Source of the DNA: Shewanella sp. MR-4
GTDB taxonomy: Bacteria > Pseudomonadota > Gammaproteobacteria > Enterobacterales > Shewanellaceae
DNA: 64,000 bases
Reading direction: 5' to 3'
NCBI RefSeq assembly: GCF_000014685.1
Contig: NC_008321.1
Span: forward strand, 1,116,001 to 1,180,000
Part shown: positions 29,968 to 38,743 of the stretch, piece after piece
How the letters are laid out: every line of letters begins with the position of its first letter
Numbering within the stretch: the stretch's first letter is position 1
Notes under the pieces: model-generated
Database searches by the model: none
Seen by the model: the letters and a program-made list of their open reading frames with translations, nothing else
Told to the model about the DNA's origin: nothing
Made by a program: the position numbers and the translations under genes

Positions 29968-32118
29968 ATGGCTGTTTATGTGAGCCACAAGCGCTCGGCA
30001 TTAGTGCTGGGCGTGGCGTTATTGGCGTTGGATGCGAGTGTTCCCCTATTGGCCGCCGAGGCTGTGCCAACTGATACCGCCGGACTTAATGACGACGATA
30101 TCGAGCGTTTAAGCATTCATTATCGTCAGGCCTACCGCGGCAATGTGCCGGCGACTGAGTTACCCCAAGCGATTACTGTGCTGGATGAGCAACTGATTAA
30201 AGATACTGGGCTGACGCGTTTTCAAGACTTATTGGATTACTCCGCCAGTGTCGCGCGGCAAAACAACGGTGGTGGGCTGTGGGATAGTTTTTCGTTACGG
30301 GGCTTTCCTGGGAATGAAAACATGCCATCGGGCTATTTAATCAATGGTTTTAATGGTGGCCGAGGATTCAGTGGTCATAGAGATCTATCGAACGTGGCCT
30401 ATGTGGAAATCCTCAAAGGCCCGGGTTCGGCGCTTTATGGACGCTCGGAGCCGGGTGGCACAGTGAATATTGTGACTAAAAAGCCGCAGTACGAGGCGCA
30501 AGGCTATTTAAAAGCGTCTGCGGGGAGTTTCGATCAATATCGGTTGGAAGGGGATTTTACCTCGGGGCTGACCGATACCTTGGCCTTTAGGATCAATGGC
30601 GCTTGGCAGGAGCATGACAGTTTTCGCGATTACGTGTTTAGCGATAAAAAGATCGTCACGCCATCGCTGCGCTGGCAACTGTCCGATAAGTCATCGCTCC
30701 TGTATGAGGTTGAATATCTTAAGCAAGAACAGTTATTTGACCGTGGTGTAGTGGTACTCAATAACGACTTTAATACCGTGCCCCGTTCGCGTTACTTGGG
30801 CGAGCCCAACGATGGGCCAACTAAAGTGGATGCGACTGGGCATCAACTTACCTATGAGTATGAATTAAATGAGGATTGGTCGCTTACCGCGGGTTATAAC
30901 TATCGCGATTCGAGTCTGAATGGCTACTCATCGGATGCAGAATTAGCAAAGGGACGTCAATCCTTATATGACGATGGCCGTACTCTGACGCGGCAACATC
31001 GCTATCGAGATTACGCCTCAGAGGATCATTCAGTACGTGCCGAACTCAGTGGCCAGTTTGATACCGGCAGCATAAGACACAATCTGCTGCTCGGGACGGA
31101 TGCCTATCATTATCGACTAAAAACGGGACTCTACCGTTATCGAGGCCAGAAGGGCGCCTATGCCATCGATATTTTTACCCCCCAATATGGCGCGGCTCAG
31201 CCAGAGGTCAGTCTGCTGTATGAAAACCGAGAGACTCAAGATGCCTGGGGCGCCTATTTACAGGATCAATTGGAGTTAACCGAGCACTGGAAACTGCATT
31301 TAGGGTTAAGGTTTGACCGTTATTCCCAAGAAATCGCAGAGCAGGTCAACGCGAGTCTGTCGGATCAAAGCGATAACAGAGTCAGTCCGAAAGTCGGATT
31401 AGTGTATCAATGGTCTGAGGCCTTAAGTGTTTACGGCTCCTATTCGGAAGGATTCTTACCGCTTTCAGGCACTGATTATGCGGGTAATCCCTTCGAGCCA
31501 GAGGAGAGCAAATCCGTCGAGTTAGGGGTTAAGTTCAACAGCACTTGGTTTGAGCTACCCGTCAATGGCAGTTTGGCTTGGTTTGATGCGCAAAAGAGCA
31601 ATATCTTGACCTCAGATCCCGTCAATGTCGGCTTTTCGGCGACCCTTGGTGAAGCCAAGAGCACGGGGATTGAATTGGATATCGCGGCTGAATTGACCGA
31701 GAGCTTACAAGCGACCTTGTCCTATGCCTACCTGAATACCCGCACGGCGAACGACAGTCTGAATCTAGATTGGGGCGTGTTAATTCCGGCGGGAAGTCCG
31801 CTGGTCAATGTGCCAAAACACACGGGCAGTATCATTCTCAAACAGGACTTAAATGATCTATCTATCGACGGTCATTTAGGGCTGAGTTGGCGTTATGTGG
31901 ACTCTCGCTTGGGCGATTCGGCCGATCCGAGTTTTCAATTACCGAGTTATCAGTTGCTTGGAATGTTCTTCACTACTCGGCTTGGCGAAAACCTAAGTCT
32001 TGCGCTCAATGTCGATAACCTGCTGGATGAGCATTATATCGCCAGCAGTTATTCGGCGCTGTGGGCCGTGCCGGGTGAGCCACGTAACGTTAAAGTGAGT
32101 GTTAGCTATGAATTCTAA
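29968..32118 (+). CDS. TonB-dependent siderophore receptor
   Basis: 716 residues of the outer-membrane ferric-siderophore receptor family (FhuE/FecA/FoxA-like). It has a signal peptide ending near LLAAEA, a TonB-box-like IERLSIHY, a plug domain with LPQAITVLDEQLIKD, SLRGFPGNENMPSGYLING and VEILKGPGSALYGRSEPGG, then a 22-strand barrel ending NVKVSVSYEF with a terminal Phe. GGAG lies 9 nt before the ATG at 29968; the frame opens at 29944. The ligand cannot be told; hydroxamate or citrate-type siderophores are plausible. The next gene overlaps its end by 11 nt. Confidence 0.93.
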   Translation: MAVYVSHKRSALVLGVALLALDASVPLLAAEAVPTDTAGLNDDDIERLSIHYRQAYRGNVPATELPQAITVLDEQLIKDTGLTRFQDLLDYSASVARQNNGGGLWDSFSLRGFPGNENMPSGYLINGFNGGRGFSGHRDLSNVAYVEILKGPGSALYGRSEPGGTVNIVTKKPQYEAQGYLKASAGSFDQYRLEGDFTSGLTDTLAFRINGAWQEHDSFRDYVFSDKKIVTPSLRWQLSDKSSLLYEVEYLKQEQLFDRGVVVLNNDFNTVPRSRYLGEPNDGPTKVDATGHQLTYEYELNEDWSLTAGYNYRDSSLNGYSSDAELAKGRQSLYDDGRTLTRQHRYRDYASEDHSVRAELSGQFDTGSIRHNLLLGTDAYHYRLKTGLYRYRGQKGAYAIDIFTPQYGAAQPEVSLLYENRETQDAWGAYLQDQLELTEHWKLHLGLRFDRYSQEIAEQVNASLSDQSDNRVSPKVGLVYQWSEALSVYGSYSEGFLPLSGTDYAGNPFEPEESKSVELGVKFNSTWFELPVNGSLAWFDAQKSNILTSDPVNVGFSATLGEAKSTGIELDIAAELTESLQATLSYAYLNTRTANDSLNLDWGVLIPAGSPLVNVPKHTGSIILKQDLNDLSIDGHLGLSWRYVDSRLGDSADPSFQLPSYQLLGMFFTTRLGENLSLALNVDNLLDEHYIASSYSALWAVPGEPRNVKVSVSYEF

Positions 32119-33313
32119 TGCCATTGTGACACCCGCCGCTTCGCCTGAGACGCTTCAGCTGCAAGGGCGTCAGCGGATCAATAGCATCGACATGATGCGC
32201 GGCTTAGTGATGTTGATTATGTTGCTCGACCATGTGCGGGAGCGGTTTTTCCTGCATATGCAGGTGAGCGACCCAATGGATTTAACCACAACCAACTGGG
32301 CGCTGTTTGTCAGCCGTTTTGCAGCGCACTTTTGTGCGCCAGTCTTCGTCTTTTTAACTGGGGTTTCTGCCTGGCTTTATGCCAATCGTGGCTATGGCGA
32401 ACCGCGCTCTGCGCGCGAGTTTTTAATCAAGCGCGGATTATTCTTAATCGCCCTCGAGGTGCTGGTGATAAATTTCTCATGGATGGGCAATTATCACACC
32501 CTGTGGTTGCAGGTTATTTGGGTGATAGGACTGAGCATGTTGGCCCTTGCGGCACTTATCAAGCTCCCAAGGCCGTGGATGGCATTACTCGGGCTATTGA
32601 TTGTCTTTGGCCATAACCTATTGTCACCTATCCATTTTACGCCAGACGAGTGGGGTTATAGTCTGTGGACGATATTACATGACCGAGGTTATTTGATTGC
32701 CGAGGGCGAGCTTAAGCTGAAGATCAGTTACCCAGCGCTACCTTGGATTGGCGTGATTTTATTGGGCTATGTAGCAGGCCCCGTCTTTGGCCGAGGGGGA
32801 GATGCGTGGCAGCGTCAGCAAAAATTAATACTGTTAGGGCTTGGCTGCGCTCTGCTGTTTGGCTTGCTGCGTGGATTCAATCTCTACGGCGAGACACTGC
32901 CTTGGCAGTTTGGCGATACCTTAGGTCAAACCTTAATGTCGGTATTTAATCTAACTAAGTATCCGCCATCACTGAGTTTTTTGTTGGTGACCTTGGGCGG
33001 AATGTTCTATGGCTTAGTGGTGTTTGAGCGCTATTTTGCGACAGGCAGAGTATTAGGTTGGATGGGGCAGAGGTTAGCAGTGTTTGGTTCGGTGCCTATG
33101 TTCTTCTATATCTTGCACTTATATGTGCTGCTGTTGCTGTATTCGCTGGCTAAATGGGTATTTGGCGCAAACCATGGCGAGCTGTTTGGCGTAGCGCATA
33201 TGGGGTGGGTATGGCTGATAAGCCTAGTCTTGATCCCTTTGCTCTATTATCCCGTGCGCTGGTTTAGCCGTTACAAAGGACTGAGTCAGCAGGCTTGGCT
33301 TAAGTATCTCTAA
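32108..33313 (+). CDS. DUF1624 / heparan-alpha-glucosaminide N-acetyltransferase-like membrane protein
   Basis: 401 residues with about 10-12 membrane helices. The N-terminus RINSIDMMRGLVMLIMLLDHVRE is the signature of the DUF1624/HGSNAT catalytic-domain family, and FVFLTGVSAWLY follows. Relatives acetylate sugars or act as membrane acyltransferases. The ATG at 32108 overlaps the receptor's final codons, so translation is coupled to the siderophore receptor. This suggests an action on the imported siderophore or its ligand, but that is inference. A MITE-like repeat lies just downstream. Confidence 0.85.
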   Translation: MNSNAIVTPAASPETLQLQGRQRINSIDMMRGLVMLIMLLDHVRERFFLHMQVSDPMDLTTTNWALFVSRFAAHFCAPVFVFLTGVSAWLYANRGYGEPRSAREFLIKRGLFLIALEVLVINFSWMGNYHTLWLQVIWVIGLSMLALAALIKLPRPWMALLGLLIVFGHNLLSPIHFTPDEWGYSLWTILHDRGYLIAEGELKLKISYPALPWIGVILLGYVAGPVFGRGGDAWQRQQKLILLGLGCALLFGLLRGFNLYGETLPWQFGDTLGQTLMSVFNLTKYPPSLSFLLVTLGGMFYGLVVFERYFATGRVLGWMGQRLAVFGSVPMFFYILHLYVLLLLYSLAKWVFGANHGELFGVAHMGWVWLISLVLIPLLYYPVRWFSRYKGLSQQAWLKYL

Positions 33314-33338
33314 ATTGGCTTTAGCATCGATAAATGCC

Positions 33339-33606
33339 TAGGGCGTGTTGACGTTTCAGGGTTGTTTTTGCAGCAATTTGGCTGGTTTTTAAGCAAGGCA
33401 AAGTCCGTGCAGTGTAGTTATTCTACATAAACGGACGATAACGCGGCAGAAAAGCCAGCTAAATGCTGCCCGAAGGGTTCGTCTGGCAAGCTCTTGCTCT
33501 TTGTCACTCGTCATTTGAGTAGAATAACTACACATCATTCCTCGTTTCGCGAGCACGTGCTTGCCAGAACGAACAAAATCTAATCTCGAAACGTTAACAC
33601 GCCCTA
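33339..33606. mobile_element. MITE-like element with terminal and nested inverted repeats
   Basis: A 268-bp non-coding element. Its ends are TAGGGCGTGTTGACGTTTC (33339-33357) and an inverted copy at 33588-33606 with one mismatch; the outermost TA pair may be a target-site duplication. Inside are two more perfect inverted repeats: GTGTAGTTATTCTAC (33412-33426) with its complement at 33519-33533, and TCTGGCAAGC (33482-33491) with its complement at 33559-33568. No reading frame encodes a transposase. The structure fits a non-autonomous element mobilised by a TA-targeting transposase. Confidence 0.75.
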
Positions 33607-33609
33607 ATA

Positions 33610-33641
33610 AAATGGCCGAGCGCGTGACTGCTCGGCCATTT
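33610..33641. terminator. Terminator between the acyltransferase-like gene and dps
   Basis: AAATGGCCGAGC pairs perfectly with GCTCGGCCATTT around an 8-nt loop. A/T-rich arm ends allow action on both convergent transcripts. Confidence 0.75.
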
Positions 33642-33662
33642 GGCTTGGGGATGATGAAAGGG

Positions 33663-34130
33663 TTATTCGCTTAATAAGCTACGTAACATCCACGCATTTT
33701 TCTCATGGAGTTGAATGCGCTGGGTGAGTAAATCTGCCGTTGCTTCATCGTTGGCTTGGCTAACCAAGGGATAGAGCGCTCGAGCGTTTCTAATCACCAC
33801 TTCTTGGTCACTTAACAGTTCACGGATCATGGTCTCGGCTTTTGTGACACCTTGATCTTCACGGATTTCAGTCAACTTGGCATAGGCCGAATAGGATCCT
33901 AAGGCTCTTGCGCCTAATGCGCGAACTCGCTCGGCGATTAAATCGACCGCTAAGGCAAGCTCGGTATATTGCTGTTCAAACAATAAATGCAAGCTCGTGA
34001 ACATGGGGCCTGTGACGTTCCAGTGGAAGCTGTGGGTCTTAAGGTAAAGGCTGTAGCTGTCGGCCAATAACTGATTTAACCCAGCAGCGATTTCTTCTCT
34101 GTGACTCTGGTTGATGCCGATGTTAATCAT
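33663..34130 (-). CDS. dps: Dps-family ferritin-like DNA-protection protein
   Basis: 155 residues of the Dps/ferritin-like family, which oxidises and stores iron in a 12-mer and protects DNA. The ferroxidase site residues lie in LYLKTHSFHWNVTGPMF (His) and LHLLFEQQYTELALAVDLIAERVRALG (Asp/Glu). AGGAGGA precedes the ATG at 34130; the open frame extends to 34187. No lysine-rich N-terminal DNA-binding tail is visible, so DNA binding is uncertain. Confidence 0.93.
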   Translation of the reverse strand: MINIGINQSHREEIAAGLNQLLADSYSLYLKTHSFHWNVTGPMFTSLHLLFEQQYTELALAVDLIAERVRALGARALGSYSAYAKLTEIREDQGVTKAETMIRELLSDQEVVIRNARALYPLVSQANDEATADLLTQRIQLHEKNAWMLRSLLSE

Positions 34131-34358
34131 GGAAATTCCTCCTATTGTCCTACTCAATGGGGATAGCTTATCAAATGAGCTAAACATCTAAAGCGGTTAA
34201 AATAGATTTTATAAATCGATTTTACAGATTAAATTCTGTGGCTTAATTGGAATGTTGGGATGGATTTGTATGAGGACTTGCCTCGAGACAATAACATTCA
34301 GCCTATTTAGCTGGTATCCTTATGCGGTGTCAGTGCCTAATGAAACCCCAATAATCCC

Positions 34359-34709
34359 ATGAATAAATCAGCCTATTTAGCCGCAATGGAGATTACTCCC
34401 TGGCAGCTTCGTGATACTAAAGTGCGACCTTATCAAGTGGTTTGGGATGCAGATGAGATGACGCCCGCCGCCGAGCCTTTACTCGAAACCGTGCTGGGAT
34501 TAATCGGTATCAGTAAGGACGACTGTGAGTTCAACACTGAGCCACATAAGGGCAAAACCATCGTCTGGGATTTACGCCGCCACAGGGTTAGGCCCAGAGT
34601 GGCTTGGTTAGTGTCGGATCCCTTAGCGGACTTACTGTCTCGCAGTGAGGCAAAGCGTGCCTTGTGGACGCAGATTTGCCAGTGGCGTGAACAGCAATTA
34701 ACGGCCTAA
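34359..34709 (+). CDS. holD: Probable DNA polymerase III psi subunit (HolD-like)
   Basis: A 116-residue protein. Its N-terminal YLAAMEITPWQLRD resembles the E. coli HolD segment that contains QLGITQWSLRRP, which contacts the chi subunit. The gene lies directly before rimI, as holD does in E. coli. Psi bridges the clamp loader to chi and SSB. The rest is too divergent to recognise by eye, so the call depends on synteny plus the short N-terminal match. No clear ribosome site precedes the ATG. Confidence 0.6.
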   Translation: MNKSAYLAAMEITPWQLRDTKVRPYQVVWDADEMTPAAEPLLETVLGLIGISKDDCEFNTEPHKGKTIVWDLRRHRVRPRVAWLVSDPLADLLSRSEAKRALWTQICQWREQQLTA

Positions 34710-34770
34710 GCCTCTATGGGTCGTGCCCTGTATACATTATCTTAAGTTGCCTTTTAATTTGGATTGTCCC

Positions 34771-35259
34771 GTGAGTCATCAAGTTCTTAAAACCCTTAGT
34801 GAATCGTTGCAAATTGTGCTCCTGACACCAACGGATGTGAGCCAAATGACGCGCATTGAGGCGAGTGCCCATTCCCATCCTATGAGTGAGAATAATCTTG
34901 CCGACTGTTTTGGCCACTTGTACCGCGTTATTGGGTTAATGAAAAACGATGGCGAGTTGCTCGGTTTTGCGATTGTGCAGCAGATTGTCGATGAGGCAAC
35001 GCTGCTAGATATTTGTTTGTCGCCACAGCAGCAAGGGCGAGGATATGGGCATCTGCTACTCATGGCGGTTATCGACGGCGCTAAGGCTGCCAAGGCCGTG
35101 GTGCTGATGCTGGAGGTTCGCGAATCAAACCTTGCGGCGCGCGCGCTCTATCAGAAGCGGGGCTTTGTCGAAACCGGGCGTCGCAAAGGCTATTACCCTT
35201 TGGCTGATGGCAAAGAAGATGCAATTTTGATGGATTTAGCCTTAAGCGAAACGGCTTAA
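34771..35259 (+). CDS. rimI: Ribosomal protein S18 alanine N-acetyltransferase RimI
   Basis: 162 residues from the GTG at 34771; the frame extends to 34723 and the true start is uncertain. It is a GNAT enzyme with IVDEATLLDICLSPQQQGRGYGHLLL (acetyl-CoA loop QQGRGYG), VLMLEVRESNLAARALYQKRGF and RRKGYYPLADGKEDAILM, all characteristic of RimI, which acetylates the N-terminal Ala of S18. It is downstream of the holD-like gene, with a bidirectional terminator after it. Confidence 0.88.
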   Translation: MSHQVLKTLSESLQIVLLTPTDVSQMTRIEASAHSHPMSENNLADCFGHLYRVIGLMKNDGELLGFAIVQQIVDEATLLDICLSPQQQGRGYGHLLLMAVIDGAKAAKAVVLMLEVRESNLAARALYQKRGFVETGRRKGYYPLADGKEDAILMDLALSETA

Positions 35260-35274
35260 GGTTTTAGATGAAGA

Positions 35275-35306
35275 TAAAAAAAAACAGCGCCTTAGCGCTG
35301 TTTTTT
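35275..35306. terminator. Terminator between rimI and lipA
   Basis: AAAAAACAGCGC pairs perfectly with GCGCTGTTTTTT around CTTA, with A and T runs on both sides, so it can end both rimI and the long minus-strand operon. Confidence 0.88.
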
Positions 35307-35327
35307 ATGGGCTTAATAAAGCGAAGA

Positions 35328-36293
35328 TTACTTCACTTCTTTACCTTGAGCTTGCAGGTCTGCATGGTAGCTTGAACGCACTAATGGACCACAGGCGGCG
35401 TGAGTAAAGCCAAGCTCATCGGCAAGGACTTTAAGCTCATCGAACTCGGCTGGCGACACGTAACGCTCAACCGGTAGGTGGAACTTAGACGGTTGCAGAT
35501 ATTGACCTAAGGTCAACATTTCGACCTTGTGCTCACGTAGGTCACGCAGCACTTGTGCGATTTCTTCGTTGGTTTCACCTAGACCCATCATCAGTCCCGA
35601 TTTTGTCGGCACATTGGGGTGACGCTCTTTAAAGCGCTTCAGTAGGTCGAGTGACCATTGATAGTTCGCACCCGGACGCGCTTTGCGGTAATGCATAGGC
35701 GCAGTTTCGAGGTTGTGGTTGAACACATCAGGCGGCTCGGTCGACAGAATGTCGAGGGCAGCGTCGATACGACCACGGAAATCGGGCACTAAGATCTCAA
35801 TCTTAATTTCAGGATTGAGCTTACGGATCTCACGGATACAGTCGGCAAAGTGCTGGGCACCGCCATCACGCAGGTCATCGCGGTCAACCGAGGTGATAAC
35901 CACGTATTTCAGCTTCATATCACGAATGGTTTGTGCCAGTTTGACTGGTTCTTCCGCATCAGGCTTGAGTGGACGACCATGGGCTACGTCGCAGAATGGG
36001 CAGCGGCGAGTACAAATTGCGCCCAAAATCATAAAGGTCGCAGTGCCGTGGTTAAAGCATTCTGCCAAGTTAGGGCAAGAAGCTTCTTCACAGACCGAGT
36101 GCAGACCGTTCGAACGCAATGCTTGCTTGATCTCGAGAATGCGTTGGTTAGAAGCGGGCAGTTTGACCCTTAACCAATCGGGTTTGCGTAACATGGTTTC
36201 GCGCTCAGAGGGCACGATTTTAACCGGAATGCGCGAGACCTTATCGGCATCTCTTAATTTGACTCCGGGTTGTAAACGTTCAGGCCTATTCAT
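35328..36293 (-). CDS. lipA: Lipoyl synthase
   Basis: 321 residues, the usual length. This radical-SAM enzyme inserts two sulfurs into protein-bound octanoyl groups. Both iron-sulfur sites are visible: the auxiliary cluster [13 protein letters not shown] and the radical-[16 protein letters not shown], with the C-terminal RSSYHAD serine. The ATG overlaps the lipB stop codon by 4 nt (ATGA), so lipB and lipA are translationally coupled and act in sequence on lipoyl domains. Confidence 0.98.
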
Positions 36294-36943
36294 GACGCTG
36301 CTAATCCTTGATGATGAACTAGTTGTTGGTAGCCCAATAGTTGGCTAAGGGTAATAATGAGTTGGTCGCCTGCTTCTATCACGGTTTGTGGGCCGCCCAG
36401 TTCCTTGCATTGCACCATTTCAAGGCCGGCATAACCGCAGGGGTTAATACGGCGAAACGGCGCCAGATCCATATCGACATTCAGTGCTAAGCCGTGGAAG
36501 GAGCAGCCTTTACGAATGCGAAGCCCTAAAGAGGCGACTTTGCGCTCATCCACATACACGCCCGGCGCATCGGCCTTGGCGTAGGCATTGATATCATATT
36601 TGGCGAGCATATCGATAATGCTTTGCTCGATATGGGTCACGAGCTGACGGACGCCAATCTTGCTGCGTTTAATATCGAGGAGAGGGTAGACAACTAATTG
36701 TCCCGGCCCGTGGTACGTCACTTGGCCGCCACGATCCACTTGGATCACGGGAATATCACCCGGATTCAAAATATGTTCGCTTTTACCTGCTTGGCCTTGG
36801 GTAAATACGGGTGGATGTTCAACGATCCACAGTTCGTCTGGGCTATCGCTGTTACGTGTGTCGGTGTAATGCTGCATCGCATGCCACACAGACTCGTAAT
36901 CCTGTTGTCCCAGATGCCGAATATGCAAAGTGGTGTCTTGCAA
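36290..36943 (-). CDS. lipB: Octanoyl-[acyl-carrier-protein]:protein N-octanoyltransferase
   Basis: 217 residues from a TTG at 36943. LipB transfers octanoate from ACP to lipoyl domains. Visible are [36 protein letters not shown], the catalytic Lys in [22 protein letters not shown], and [12 protein letters not shown] with the catalytic Cys. Two TTG codons compete: 36949 lies only 3 nt from the GGGGAG ribosome site, while 36943 lies 9 nt away and aligns with the E. coli N-terminus, so I chose 36943. No ATG is available nearby. Confidence 0.95.
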
Positions 36944-37035
36944 GGGCAACCTCTCCCCTAGAATTGAGTGGCGCTATTATACGCCTCCTGACCATAAATG
37001 TAAGACAGATCACATTTCATGGCCTTGAGGAATAC

Positions 37036-37302
37036 TTATAGTACGCGGCGTACGCCTTCGATACCGGCAAGCTCAGTGTACAGTGTCTCAATATGATCTT
37101 TGCTGGTCACTGTGACGCGGATGGTCACAGAGTAGTAGCTACCTTTGCTTGAGGCCTTAACCGTAGGTGAATAATCACCTGGGGCGTGTCTTTGCACTAC
37201 GGCAACGACTCTGTCGGTCAAGGCTTCGTGGGCATCGCCAACTACTTTGAAGGGGAAGGCGCAGGGGAACTCCATGAGTTCATCAAATTTCGTGTTTAAC
37301 AT
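37036..37302 (-). CDS. ybeD: DUF493 family protein YbeD
   Basis: 88 residues, matching E. coli YbeD (87). It is a small alpha-beta protein of the DUF493 family with an ACT-like fold and poorly known function. The core [20 protein letters not shown] and the IEGVRRVL end are conserved. It lies between dacA and lipB as in E. coli, which supports the assignment. A terminator separates it from dacA upstream. Confidence 0.92.
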
Positions 37303-37381
37303 AGTCGTGCTCTATAACCATTTTAATGGGAACTATATGGTGACGATTATACCCGATTCAAGGGCGATACTCCCCCAAAAA

Positions 37382-37412
37382 CAACTAAGCCACCCGAAGG
37401 TGGCTTAGTTTT
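37382..37412 (-). terminator. Terminator after dacA
   Basis: AACTAAGCCACC pairs perfectly with GGTGGCTTAGTT around CGAA. On the minus strand a GTTTTTG run follows, so it can end the dacA transcript; the ybeD-lipB-lipA genes then need readthrough or their own promoter. Confidence 0.82.
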
Positions 37413-37423
37413 TGTGATTCGGA

Positions 37424-38599
37424 TTAGCTAAACCAACCAGAAAACAGTTGCTTAAAGTAATCAACTAATTTGCTGAACCAGCTGCCTTCGTTGACTTCTT
37501 GCAGGGTAACCAGTGGGAATTGCGCAATATCTTTGCCATCTAACTGGAAGTATAAGCGGCCAACGGTTTCACCTTTTTTCAGTGGTGCATCCAGTGGCTT
37601 AGTCAGTTCGAAGTTGGCTTTTAAGTCTTTCGCACGGCCACGGCTGATGGTGATTGGGGTATCAGTAGCAACACCTAAATCGACAGTGCTCTTATCGCCG
37701 TACCAAATTTGTTGGGTTACGAAGCTGTCGCCTGCCTTGTAAGGGGTTACGGTTTCGAAGAAGCGGAAACCATAGGTCAGTAGCTTTTTACTTTCGGCTT
37801 TACGGGCGGCTTCACTCTGGGTGCCCATGACCACTGAAATTAAACGCATGCCGTCTTTGGTGGCAGATGCAACTAAGTTATAACCCGCGCCAGAGGTGTG
37901 GCCGGTTTTGATACCGTCGACATTCATGCTGTTATCCCACAGCAGACCGTTGCGGTTATATTGCTTGATACCGTTGAAGGTATAGTATTTTTCACTGTAG
38001 ACACGGTATTCTTCAGGCACGTCACGGATCAGTGCGGCACCTAATAACGCCATATCGTAGGCGGTTGATTTGTGGTTTTCAGAGTCTAAACCGTGGGAGT
38101 TTTCGAAGTAGCTGTCACGCATGCCAAGCTGCTTCGCCCATGAGTTCATCATGTCGACGAAGGCGCCTTCGGTGCCAGCAATGTGTTCGGCCATGGCCAC
38201 ACAGGCATCGTTACCCGACTGGATGATGATGCCGCGGTTTAAGTCGGAAACCTTAACGGTTTTACCCACTTCGATGAACATTTTTGATGAGTCAGAGAAG
38301 TTCTTTGACCAGGCATTTTTACTGATGGTCACATCATCATCTGGGGATACGTTACCGGCTTTGATTTCTTGACCAATCACGTAACTGGTCATCATCTTCG
38401 TTAAGCTGGCTGGGTTTAAGCTTTCGTAGGCATTTTCTTCGGCAATGATTTGGCCCGAGTAATAATCCATCAAGACGTAAGCCTTGGCGGCAACTGTAGG
38501 TGCATCAGGGGTAACAATCGGCTGCGCAGCATAAACAGGAAGAGAAACACTCGAAATTAGCAGCAATGTTTTAATGGGACTTTTTACAAAATTCATCAT
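37424..38599 (-). CDS. dacA: D-alanyl-D-alanine carboxypeptidase (PBP5/6 type)
   Basis: 391 residues from the ATG at 38599 (a second ATG follows directly; the open frame extends to 38698). It has a signal peptide ending VYAA, then the penicillin-binding motifs S65-L-T-K68, SGN in IIQSGNDACVAM and KTG in VDGIKTGHTSGAG. The C-terminal domain ends in the amphipathic anchor WFSKLVDYFKQLFSGWF that holds PBP5 on the inner membrane. It trims terminal D-Ala from peptidoglycan pentapeptides in the periplasm. Confidence 0.96.
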   Translation of the reverse strand: MMNFVKSPIKTLLLISSVSLPVYAAQPIVTPDAPTVAAKAYVLMDYYSGQIIAEENAYESLNPASLTKMMTSYVIGQEIKAGNVSPDDDVTISKNAWSKNFSDSSKMFIEVGKTVKVSDLNRGIIIQSGNDACVAMAEHIAGTEGAFVDMMNSWAKQLGMRDSYFENSHGLDSENHKSTAYDMALLGAALIRDVPEEYRVYSEKYYTFNGIKQYNRNGLLWDNSMNVDGIKTGHTSGAGYNLVASATKDGMRLISVVMGTQSEAARKAESKKLLTYGFRFFETVTPYKAGDSFVTQQIWYGDKSTVDLGVATDTPITISRGRAKDLKANFELTKPLDAPLKKGETVGRLYFQLDGKDIAQFPLVTLQEVNEGSWFSKLVDYFKQLFSGWFS

Positions 38600-38743
38600 T
38601 AACTTAGCACGTCTTTTTGGTTGTATTGAAAGAAAAGGCAAAATAGTTTCGCGAGTATACCACCCTTCGACAAAGGTTTTCAGTGAAGGTTCCTTCATCT
38701 GGGGTATTTTTAAGCTAAATCTATATCTTATAGTGAGCGGTCA

